Of a stretch of 5,965 nucleotides of DNA, positions 1 to 5,008 are shown in pieces. The notes beneath the pieces are model-generated. The model saw nothing but the letters and a program-made list of their open reading frames with translations. It ran no database searches and had not been told where the DNA came from. Every line of letters begins with the position of its first letter. Position 1 is the stretch's first letter. The DNA is from Desulfovibrionaceae bacterium UBA6814 (lineage in GTDB: Bacteria; Desulfobacterota; Desulfovibrionia; Desulfovibrionales; Desulfovibrionaceae): the NCBI GenBank assembly GCA_002452635.1, contig DKEU01000074.1:28401-34365 (forward strand), given 5' to 3'. A program made the position numbers and the translations under genes.

Positions 1-101
1 AGGCTCTTGGCCTTGCCCACGTAGAGGATGCGGCCCGAGGCGTCCTTCATGAGGTAGACGCCGGGCGCGGTGGGGTAGTCCTGAGGGGTGAAGGTGAACA
101 T
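1..101 (-). CDS. uvrC: UvrC, excinuclease ABC subunit C (N-terminal part, cut by window edge)
   Basis: Only the first 33 codons and two bases are present, read from base 101 down to base 1. UvrC is the nuclease of the UvrABC nucleotide excision repair system and cuts damaged DNA on both sides of a lesion in the cytoplasm. The visible residues are the start of the GIY-YIG domain, which makes the 3' incision. PGVYLMKD (residues 13-20) is the GIY half and ILYVGKAKSL (from residue 25) is the YIG half; Y16, Y27 and the lysines after YVG match the family. The domain begins about 13 residues from the start, as in UvrC and unlike polymerase-fused GIY-YIG proteins. On the minus strand an AGGAAA (106-111) lies four bases before the ATG, with a GGAG further upstream. 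The gene diverges from the first porin. The rest of the protein lies outside the window, so whether the gene is intact cannot be judged. Confidence 0.9.
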   Translation of the reverse strand, partial: MFTFTPQDYPTAPGVYLMKDASGRILYVGKAKS

Positions 102-211
102 GCGGTTTCCTGTGCTGCTCCAGCCCCTGGCCTAGCGCATTTTTTTGATTTTTTCCATCGTGATCCAGCCATATTCAATTATTTCATTTGGATATAGTTT
201 TGACCTTCCTG

Positions 212-246
212 AAAAATAAATTTTTGAACCGTAAAAATATTTTTAC
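212..246. repeat. Two A/T palindromes centred 20 bp apart, possible operator or bending site
   Basis: The first copy, 212-225, is AAAAAT-AA-ATTTTT. The second, 231-246, is the perfect 16-base palindrome GTAAAAATATTTTTAC, with the same AAAAAT/ATTTTT arms at 233-244. The centres (218.5 and 238.5) are 20 bases apart, about two helical turns, so bound dimers would lie on the same face of the DNA. The sites are some 65-100 bases upstream of the predicted porin 1 transcription start. That suits an activator, repressor or nucleoid protein, or intrinsic curvature from the A-tracts. I do not recognise the motif as that of a named regulator. A simpler A-tract (1951-1960) occupies the matching place upstream of porin 2. 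Confidence 0.45.
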
Positions 247-274
247 TTCCGTCATTTTTTTGCACCAAATTGTC

Positions 275-304
275 TTGATTTCGACATAAGAATTGGAATA
301 GATT
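275..304 (+). promoter_or_regulatory. Candidate sigma70-type promoter of porin 1
   Basis: TTGATT (275-280) and TAGATT (299-304), each matching the consensus at four of six bases, are 18 bases apart. The predicted start is near 311, exactly where the leader hairpin begins. The best support is comparative: upstream of porin 2 a similar pair (TTGCAT, 17 bases, TATTTC) ends at the same distance, four bases before a shared TCCGG block. The -10 box lies inside the inverted repeat TGGAATAGATTCCA (294-307), which could be an operator. The assignment is inferred and the start site is unmapped. Confidence 0.5.
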
Positions 305-307
305 CCA

Positions 308-333
308 TCCGGACCGGGGCGCAATCCCGGTCC
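308..333 (+). promoter_or_regulatory. Porin 1 leader hairpin with GGCGCAA loop element
   Basis: GGACCGGG (311-318) pairs perfectly with CCCGGTCC (326-333) around a seven-base loop, GCGCAAT. No run of T follows, so this is not an intrinsic terminator. With the predicted start near 311 the hairpin would sit at the extreme 5' end of the mRNA, 59 bases before the start codon. The block 308-324 matches 15 of 17 bases with 2025-2041 upstream of porin 2, and the loop bases GGCGCAA are identical. A 5'-terminal stem of this kind can protect an mRNA from decay, as in the ompA leader of Escherichia coli. That role, or binding of a protein or small RNA, is inference here. Confidence 0.55.
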
Positions 334-377
334 AGGGCATCGGGAGATACTGGACTGACTTGGACGACACCCAAAAG

Positions 378-391
378 AAGGAAGGAGAGGA
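378..391 (+). promoter_or_regulatory. Ribosome binding site of porin 1, triple GGA
   Basis: AAGGAAGGAGAGGA lies directly before the ATG at 393 and fixes that codon as the start, in preference to an in-frame TTG at 360 that would put charged residues ahead of the signal peptide. The same pattern (AAGGAAGGANAGGA) precedes porin 2. Three spaced GGA triplets over the Shine-Dalgarno region are also the kind of site bound by CsrA-family repressors. Whether this organism uses CsrA here cannot be told from the window. Confidence 0.7.
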
Positions 392-392
392 C

Positions 393-1856
393 ATGAAACG
401 TTTCCTCGTTCTGGCTCTTCTCGCCGCCTTCGTGCTGGGCGCCGGCGTTGCCAACGCCGCCACCACGCTGAAGACCTCGGGCGAGATGACCTTCAACTAC
501 GGCTGGTGGGACAACACCAACATGTTTGACGCCGAGGGCGACCGCGGTCAGGAAGACGACCTGATGGCCTCCCAGCGCTTCCGCGCCTACTTCGACTGGT
601 CCGCCAGCGAGTCCCTGCGCGGCGTGTTCGGCGTTGAGTTCGGCACCACGATCTGGGGCGTCCCCACTGGCGGGACCAACGGCGCCGGCGCGAACGCTGG
701 TACCGACCTGGACGGCGACGAGCGGGCCATCGAAGTGAAGCATGCCTACATGGACTTCACCTGGCCCAACACCGGCATCATGTTCCGCATGGGCCTGCAG
801 CCCATCGCCCTGCCCGGCCAGTTCGGCTCCCCGGTGCTGGACGCTGACGCTGCCGGTATCCTGGCTCAGTACAAGTTCAACGACATGATCTCCGGCGCCC
901 TCGGCTGGTTCCGTCCCGGCAACCTCGACGCCGGTACCTCCGAGATCGGTGGCAGCTCCGGCAACAAGAACGACGAAGTCGACATGTTCGCCCTGCTGCT
1001 GCCCATCAAGGCCGACGGCGTGGAGTTCACCCCCTGGGCCGCCCTGGCCCTGCACGGCCAGAACGCTTCCGGCGGCGGCCCCCTGTCCGCTGGTCTGGCT
1101 CCCCGCAACGCCTCCGCCCCCATCGGCGACGACCTGGAAGTCTGGTGGGTCGGTGGCTCCCTGAAGCTGACCATGTTCGCCCCCTTCACCTTCTACGCTG
1201 ACCTGATCTACGGCAACCAGGACGGCTCCAACAACTCGCAGAACGACCGCGAGGGTTGGTTCTTCGACGTCGCCGCCGACTACAAGATGGACATGGTCAC
1301 CCCGCAGGTGTTCTTCATGTACTCCACTGGTGAGGACGACGACGTGGCCGACGGTTCCGAGCGCATGCCCACCGTGGGCAACGAAGTGCGCGGCGGCAAC
1401 TCCTTCGCCGGCAACCTGTCCTTCACCTCCTTCGGCTTCGGCGGCTCCTCCGCCAACCTGTCCGACTACGACGCGTACCTGGACGGCTCCGGCTGCTCCG
1501 GTATCTGGGCTCTGGGCCTCAAGCTGAAGGACTTCTCCTTCCTCGAGGGCCTGAAGCACACCTTCACCGTGGCCTACGGCCAGGGCACCAACGACGCCGA
1601 CGGCACCAAGAAGTACGGCATCGAGGCCGGCCTGACCGACGAGGACAGCTTCTGGGAAGTGAACCTGGACAGCACCTACGCGATCTACGAGAACCTGACC
1701 GCGTACGTGGAGATGGCCTACCTGAACGTGGACCTGGACAAGGACACCTGGATGGCCTCCGGCTCCACCCGCAACCCCTTCAGCGGCACCCGCATCGACG
1801 TGGACAAGACCGAGGCGGCCTGGAAGCTGGCCCTGTGCCTGAAGTACAAGTTCTAA
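393..1856 (+). CDS. Outer membrane homotrimeric porin, Desulfovibrio type (porin 1)
   Basis: The protein has 487 residues. It opens with a Sec signal peptide: MKRF, a hydrophobic stretch (L5-V19), then the cleavage motif ANA at 20-22, leaving a mature start ATTLKTSG. The rest has no long hydrophobic helix and alternates aromatic-rich strands with glycine-, asparagine- and aspartate-rich loops. It ends in phenylalanine (CLKYKF), the C-terminal signature read by the BAM outer-membrane assembly machinery. This fits the abundant trimeric porins of Desulfovibrio (from memory, DVU0799 of D. vulgaris), which let small hydrophilic solutes cross the outer membrane. It is colinear without gaps with porin 2 through residue 325. 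It then differs by an extra segment after PTVG (containing RGGNSFAGN) and in the final loop. Cysteines at 368 and 482 are unusual for a porin. The ATG is set by a strong ribosome binding site. The gene has its own promoter and terminator. Substrate preference is unknown. Confidence 0.9.
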   Translation: MKRFLVLALLAAFVLGAGVANAATTLKTSGEMTFNYGWWDNTNMFDAEGDRGQEDDLMASQRFRAYFDWSASESLRGVFGVEFGTTIWGVPTGGTNGAGANAGTDLDGDERAIEVKHAYMDFTWPNTGIMFRMGLQPIALPGQFGSPVLDADAAGILAQYKFNDMISGALGWFRPGNLDAGTSEIGGSSGNKNDEVDMFALLLPIKADGVEFTPWAALALHGQNASGGGPLSAGLAPRNASAPIGDDLEVWWVGGSLKLTMFAPFTFYADLIYGNQDGSNNSQNDREGWFFDVAADYKMDMVTPQVFFMYSTGEDDDVADGSERMPTVGNEVRGGNSFAGNLSFTSFGFGGSSANLSDYDAYLDGSGCSGIWALGLKLKDFSFLEGLKHTFTVAYGQGTNDADGTKKYGIEAGLTDEDSFWEVNLDSTYAIYENLTAYVEMAYLNVDLDKDTWMASGSTRNPFSGTRIDVDKTEAAWKLALCLKYKF

Positions 1857-1882
1857 GTCCCGCCTTCTCCTGATGCCACCCT

Positions 1883-1914
1883 GACCGGGGCCTTCGGGCC
1901 CCGGTCTTTTTTTT
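1883..1914 (+). terminator. Rho-independent terminator of porin 1
   Basis: GACCGGGGCC (1883-1892) pairs perfectly over ten bases with GGCCCCGGTC (1897-1906) around a TTCG loop. Eight T residues follow (1907-1914). The C(UUCG)G tetraloop is exceptionally stable. The site begins 26 bases after the porin 1 stop codon and should separate porin 1 from porin 2. Confidence 0.95.
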
Positions 1915-1950
1915 GCCCCATCCGGAGAAACCTGTGCCAACACCTGCTTG

Positions 1951-1981
1951 AAAAAATTTTGTACCGTGCGTCAATTTCCTG
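1951..1981. promoter_or_regulatory. Upstream element of porin 2: A-tract plus CGTCA motif
   Basis: AAAAAATTTT (1951-1960) is followed by CGTCAATTTCCTG (1969-1981). Upstream of porin 1 the same order occurs: AAAAATATTTTT (233-244), then CGTCATTTTTTTG (250-262). The 13-base motif matches at 10 positions. Its distance to the shared TCCGG block is 56 bases here and 58 there. This suggests that the duplicated unit included an upstream control region, perhaps an activator site. No named regulator is recognised. Confidence 0.35.
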
Positions 1982-1992
1982 TCTACGCGGCC

Positions 1993-2021
1993 TTGCATGT
2001 TGGGATGATTTCTCGTATTTC
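1993..2021 (+). promoter_or_regulatory. Candidate sigma70-type promoter of porin 2
   Basis: TTGCAT (1993-1998) and TATTTC (2016-2021) are 17 bases apart, with a predicted start near 2028. The boxes are weak on their own. The -10 box falls at the same place as that of porin 1, ending four bases before the TCCGG block, which raises confidence in both. A promoter is needed here because a strong terminator lies just upstream. Confidence 0.5.
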
Positions 2022-2023
2022 TG

Positions 2024-2056
2024 GTCCGGGCCGCGGCGCAAAATGGCGGCCCGGAC
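2024..2056 (+). promoter_or_regulatory. Porin 2 leader hairpin with GGCGCAA loop element
   Basis: GTCCGGGCCGC (2024-2034) pairs perfectly over 11 bases with GCGGCCCGGAC (2046-2056) around the loop GGCGCAAAATG. If transcription starts near 2028, a seven-base stem (2028-2034 with 2046-2052) would begin at the first nucleotide of the mRNA, as in porin 1. No T run follows. Stem sequences differ from the porin 1 leader, yet both remain fully paired, while GGCGCAA is kept. That pattern hints at selection on structure. The hairpin ends 44 bases before the start codon. Confidence 0.55.
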
Positions 2057-2084
2057 GTCAGGAATCCCGGAACACTCCAACTGC

Positions 2085-2098
2085 AAGGAAGGACAGGA
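2085..2098 (+). promoter_or_regulatory. Ribosome binding site of porin 2, triple GGA
   Basis: AAGGAAGGACAGGA ends two bases before the ATG at 2101 and selects it over upstream in-frame alternatives, which would bury the signal peptide behind about 50 arginine-rich residues. It matches the porin 1 site at 13 of 14 positions, including all three GGA triplets. Confidence 0.7.
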
Positions 2099-2100
2099 AG

Positions 2101-3525
2101 ATGAAGAAATTTCTTGTGTTCGCCCTGCTGGCAGCCTTTGTGCTGAGCGCGGCCGCCGCCTCCGCGGCGACCACGCTGAAAACCAGCGGAGCCATGGACT
2201 TCTCCTACGGCTGGCTTGACAACACCAACTTCTTCGACACCGAAGGCGACCGTGGCCAGGAAGACGACCTGATGGCCATGCAGCGCTTCCGCGCCTACTT
2301 CGACTGGTCCGCCAGCGAGTCCCTGCGCGGCGTGTTCGGCATCGAGTTCGGCTCCACCATCTGGGGCATGCCCAGCGCGGGCACTGACGGCGCTGGCCGC
2401 TGGGCCGGCACCGACCTGGACGGCGACGAGCGGGCCATCGAAGTGAAGCATGCCTACATGGACTTCACCTGGCCCAACACCGCCCTGCAGCTCCGCATGG
2501 GCCTGCAGCCCGTGGCCCTGCCCGCCAACTTCGGTTCGCCGATCTTCGACTACGACGTGGCTGGCATCCTGGCGTCCTACAAGTTCAATGACATGTTCGG
2601 CGCCGCCTTCGGCTGGTTCCGCCTGAGCAACCTGAATGCCGGCACCTCCGAGATCGGCGGCAGCTCCGGCAACAAGAACGACGAGGTCGACGCCTTTGCC
2701 CTGATGCTGCCCATCACCGGCGACGGCTTCGAGTTCACCCCCTGGGCCATGTACGCCCTGCACGGCCAGAACGCCTCCGGCGGCGGCGTCGTGTCCGCCA
2801 CCCTGGCTCCCACCAACGCCACCGAGCCCATCGGCGACGACCTGGAAGTCTGGTGGGTGGGCGGCCAGTTCAAGGCCACCATGTTCGATCCCTTCACCCT
2901 CTACGCTGACCTGATCTACGGCGTGCAGGACGGCTCCAACAACTCGCAGAACGACCGCGAGGGCTGGTACTTCGACGCCGGCGTGGACTACAAGATGGAC
3001 ATGGTCACTCCCGGCCTGTTCTTCATGTACACCTCCGGTGACGATGACGACCCGACCGACGGCTCCGAGCGCATTCCCACCGTGGGCGCCAATGTGTTCT
3101 TCACCTCCTTCGGCTTCGCTGGCGGCGCCGGCCTGATGGACGACTACGCCGACCGCTTCATCTCCAGCGACGGCACCGAGGGCATGTGGGCTGTCATCTT
3201 CCAGTTGGCTGACTTCTCCTTCATGGACAAGCTGAGCCACACCTTCCGCGTGGCCTACGGCCAGGGCACCAACGACGCCGACCTGGTCAAGAACGGCAAG
3301 TACGACGGCGTTGCCAACCTCACCGATGAGGACAGCTTCTGGGAAGTGAACCTGGACAGCACCTACTCCATCTACGAGAACCTGACCGCCGTGGTTGAGA
3401 TGGGCTACATCAATCTCGACCTCGACGACATGTGGAAGGACCATTCTCACGGATGGGCCGGCCAGGACGTGTCCAAGGTTGAGAACGCCTGGAAGCTGTG
3501 CATCAACCTGAACTACTCGTTCTAG
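2101..3525 (+). CDS. Outer membrane homotrimeric porin, Desulfovibrio type (porin 2)
   Basis: This is a 474-residue paralogue of porin 1, similar enough (roughly three quarters identical by eye, not computed) to assign the same role: a trimeric beta-barrel diffusion channel in the outer membrane. The signal peptide starts MKKF and ends with the cleavage motif ASA (20-22); the mature protein again begins ATTLKTSG. It ends NLNYSF, a C-terminal phenylalanine signature for outer-membrane insertion. No gap separates it from porin 1 through residue 325, and most sequence changes are conservative. Beyond that point it lacks the RGGNSFAGN insert, and the region before the last strand is quite different (DDMWKDHSHGWAGQDV). 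Such differences fall where surface loops are expected and could alter selectivity or phage and antibody recognition. A single cysteine lies close to the C-terminus. The gene is transcribed separately from porin 1, with its own promoter and terminator. Confidence 0.9.
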   Translation: MKKFLVFALLAAFVLSAAAASAATTLKTSGAMDFSYGWLDNTNFFDTEGDRGQEDDLMAMQRFRAYFDWSASESLRGVFGIEFGSTIWGMPSAGTDGAGRWAGTDLDGDERAIEVKHAYMDFTWPNTALQLRMGLQPVALPANFGSPIFDYDVAGILASYKFNDMFGAAFGWFRLSNLNAGTSEIGGSSGNKNDEVDAFALMLPITGDGFEFTPWAMYALHGQNASGGGVVSATLAPTNATEPIGDDLEVWWVGGQFKATMFDPFTLYADLIYGVQDGSNNSQNDREGWYFDAGVDYKMDMVTPGLFFMYTSGDDDDPTDGSERIPTVGANVFFTSFGFAGGAGLMDDYADRFISSDGTEGMWAVIFQLADFSFMDKLSHTFRVAYGQGTNDADLVKNGKYDGVANLTDEDSFWEVNLDSTYSIYENLTAVVEMGYINLDLDDMWKDHSHGWAGQDVSKVENAWKLCINLNYSF

Positions 3526-3556
3526 CTCCGACTTCCGGGAAATCCTGACTCCCTCC

Positions 3557-3587
3557 GGCCGGGGCCTTCGGGCCCCGGCCTTTTTTT
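3557..3587 (+). terminator. Rho-independent terminator of porin 2
   Basis: GGCCGGGGCC (3557-3566) pairs perfectly over ten bases with GGCCCCGGCC (3571-3580) around TTCG. Seven T residues follow (3581-3587). It is almost a copy of the porin 1 terminator, differing by one base pair in the stem, and begins 31 bases after the stop codon. It should insulate hisD from porin transcription. Confidence 0.95.
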
Positions 3588-3616
3588 GTGGCCCCGGCCG
3601 CCCCGGGCCGACGGCC

Positions 3617-3645
3617 TCGACATTCGCCCCGCGTTTCTTTAGAAA
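3617..3645 (+). promoter_or_regulatory. Candidate promoter of hisD-purC with overlapping palindrome
   Basis: TCGACA (3617-3622, five of six consensus bases) and TAGAAA (3640-3645, four of six) are 17 bases apart, giving a start near 3652. The palindrome GTTTCTTTAGAAAC (3633-3646, six-base arms, two-base centre) covers the -10 box and could be an operator for a repressor. It is also one of the few AT-rich spots here. Functional assignment is inferred. Confidence 0.45.
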
Positions 3646-3649
3646 CACA

Positions 3650-3674
3650 GCCGGCGGCGGCCCCAACCGCCGGC
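3650..3674 (+). promoter_or_regulatory. hisD leader hairpin
   Basis: GCCGGCGG (3650-3657) pairs perfectly with CCGCCGGC (3667-3674) around a nine-base loop. It ends 16 bases before the hisD start and six bases before the AGGAG Shine-Dalgarno sequence (3681-3685), so it could affect translation or mRNA stability. No histidine-rich leader peptide or T run is present, so this is not a classical his attenuator. In such GC-rich DNA a stem of this size may also arise by chance. Confidence 0.35.
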
Positions 3675-3690
3675 CTCCAGAGGAGTCTCC

Positions 3691-4998
3691 ATGCCCTGCC
3701 GAGAAATCACCTACGCCGGCCCCCAGGACCGGGACGCCCTGCGCTCCTGGCTGCGCGGCCGGGAGAACCCGGGCGACAGCGTGGACGCCCTGGTCCAGGA
3801 CATCCTGGACACGGTGCGCCAGCGCGGCGACGAGGCCCTGGTGGAGTACACCCGGCGTTTCGACTGCCCGGACTTCGCCGTGGACCGGCTCCGCCTGTCC
3901 CAGGACGCCATCGCCGGCGCGGCGGACCAGGTCCCGGCCCAGGACCTGGCCATCCTGGCCGAGGCCGCGGACCGCATCCGGGCGTTCCACGAGCGCCAGC
4001 GCGAGAACTCCTGGTTCGCCAGCGAGCCCGACGGCACCATCCTGGGCCAGATGGTGGTGCCCGTGGACCGGGTGGGCCTGTACGTGCCCGGCGGCCAGGG
4101 CGGCCAGACCCCCCTGGTCTCCAGCCTGCTCATGAACGCCATTCCCGCCCAGGTGGCCGGCGTGCCCCAGATCGCGGTGGTGTCGCCGCCGCGGCCGGAC
4201 GGCGCCCTGAACCCGCTCATCCCGGCCACCGCCCACCTCTTGGGCATCACCGAGGTCTACTGCCTGGGCAGCGCCTGGGCCGTGGCCGCCCTGGCCTTCG
4301 GCACCGCCTCCGTGCCCGCGGTGGACGTGATCGCCGGGCCGGGCAACATCTTCGTCACCGCGGCCAAGCGCCTGCTGGTGGGCCGGGTGGGCATCGACAT
4401 GATCGCCGGCCCCTCGGAAATCGTCATCCTCTCCGACGGCTCGGCCGACCCGGCCTGGCTGGCCGCGGACCTGCTCTCCCAGGCCGAGCACGACCCCCTG
4501 GCCTCCTCCATCCTGGTGACGCCGGACAAGGCGGCCGCGGCCGCGGTGCGCGCCGAACTGGAAGCCCAGATCGCCAGGCTGCCCCGGGGCGAGATCGCGG
4601 CCAAGTCCCTGGCCGACTGGGGGGCCATGGTGGTCACCCCGGACCTGGACACGGCCATCGAGGTGGTCAACTCCCTGGCCCCGGAGCACCTGGAGCTGGC
4701 CCTGGCCGACCCCTGGCCGGCGCTGACCCGCATCCGCCATGCGGGCGCGGTGTTCATGGGCCACCACAGCCCCGAGCCGGTGGGCGACTACTTCGCCGGC
4801 CCCAACCACGTGCTGCCCACCCTGGGCACGGCCCGGTTCTCCCAGGCCCTGTCCGTGGAGAACTTCCGCAAGAAGACCAGCATCATCGCCACGTCCCGGT
4901 CCTTCGTGGCCGAGCACGGGGCCAAGATCGCCCGCCTGGCCCGGCTGGAGGGACTGGAAGCCCACGCCCGCTCGGTGGAGAGCCGGCTCAAGGAGTAA
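3691..4998 (+). CDS. hisD: Histidinol dehydrogenase
   Basis: HisD (435 residues, normal length) is a zinc-dependent cytoplasmic enzyme. It oxidises L-histidinol twice with NAD+, through histidinal, to L-histidine, the last steps of histidine synthesis. Signature blocks are clear: YVPGGQGGQTPLVSSLLMNA near residue 130, GPGNIFVTAAKR near 215, and IDMIAGPSEI near 235. The zinc ligands of the E. coli enzyme correspond to Q264, H267 (SQAEHDP), D366 (VGDYFAGPNHVLPT) and H425 (LEAHARSVESR). The catalytic Glu-His pair is E332-H333 (APEHLEL). All are present at a constant offset of 5-6, so the enzyme should be active. The start is set by AGGAG (3681-3685) five bases before the ATG. The gene follows a porin terminator, so it needs its own promoter, and it is followed after 10 bases by purC. 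No other his gene is in view. Confidence 0.97.
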   Translation: MPCREITYAGPQDRDALRSWLRGRENPGDSVDALVQDILDTVRQRGDEALVEYTRRFDCPDFAVDRLRLSQDAIAGAADQVPAQDLAILAEAADRIRAFHERQRENSWFASEPDGTILGQMVVPVDRVGLYVPGGQGGQTPLVSSLLMNAIPAQVAGVPQIAVVSPPRPDGALNPLIPATAHLLGITEVYCLGSAWAVAALAFGTASVPAVDVIAGPGNIFVTAAKRLLVGRVGIDMIAGPSEIVILSDGSADPAWLAADLLSQAEHDPLASSILVTPDKAAAAAVRAELEAQIARLPRGEIAAKSLADWGAMVVTPDLDTAIEVVNSLAPEHLELALADPWPALTRIRHAGAVFMGHHSPEPVGDYFAGPNHVLPTLGTARFSQALSVENFRKKTSIIATSRSFVAEHGAKIARLARLEGLEAHARSVESRLKE

Positions 4999-5008
4999 GG
5001 AGACCGCC

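Larger units (their letters stand above)
102..392. other. Divergent intergenic region between uvrC and porin 1, with AT-rich core
   Basis: No convincing gene lies in these 291 bases. From about 135 to 300 the DNA is AT-rich, in sharp contrast to the GC-rich genes on either side. It should hold the control signals for both divergent genes. On the plus strand it contains nested A/T palindromes (212-246), a candidate porin promoter (275-304) with a 14-base inverted repeat over its -10 box, a leader hairpin (311-333) and a purine-rich ribosome binding site. No good minus-strand -35/-10 pair for uvrC stood out; AATAAT at 183-178 (minus) resembles a -10 box but has no matching -35. Confidence 0.75.

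Noticed and set aside
132..158. Eight-codon minus-strand open frame (MEKIKKMR) before uvrC, possible leader peptide
   Set aside because: It has no good Shine-Dalgarno sequence and falls in A/T runs that give such short frames by chance.
251..275. Sigma54-type -24/-12 promoter before porin 1
   Set aside because: A TTGCAC is present but the required GG and GC dinucleotides at the right spacing are not.
311..333. Leader hairpin as an intrinsic terminator
   Set aside because: No run of T follows the stem, and the gene downstream needs transcription through it.
360..392. Extended TTG start for porin 1, 11 codons upstream
   Set aside because: It would place charged residues before the signal peptide and lacks a ribosome binding site. 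The ATG at 393 follows a strong one.
252..1943. Long open frame on the minus strand across porin 1
   Set aside because: It is the antisense shadow of a strongly codon-biased GC-rich gene. Its product is a low-complexity run of G, V, A, H and Q with no recognisable domain.
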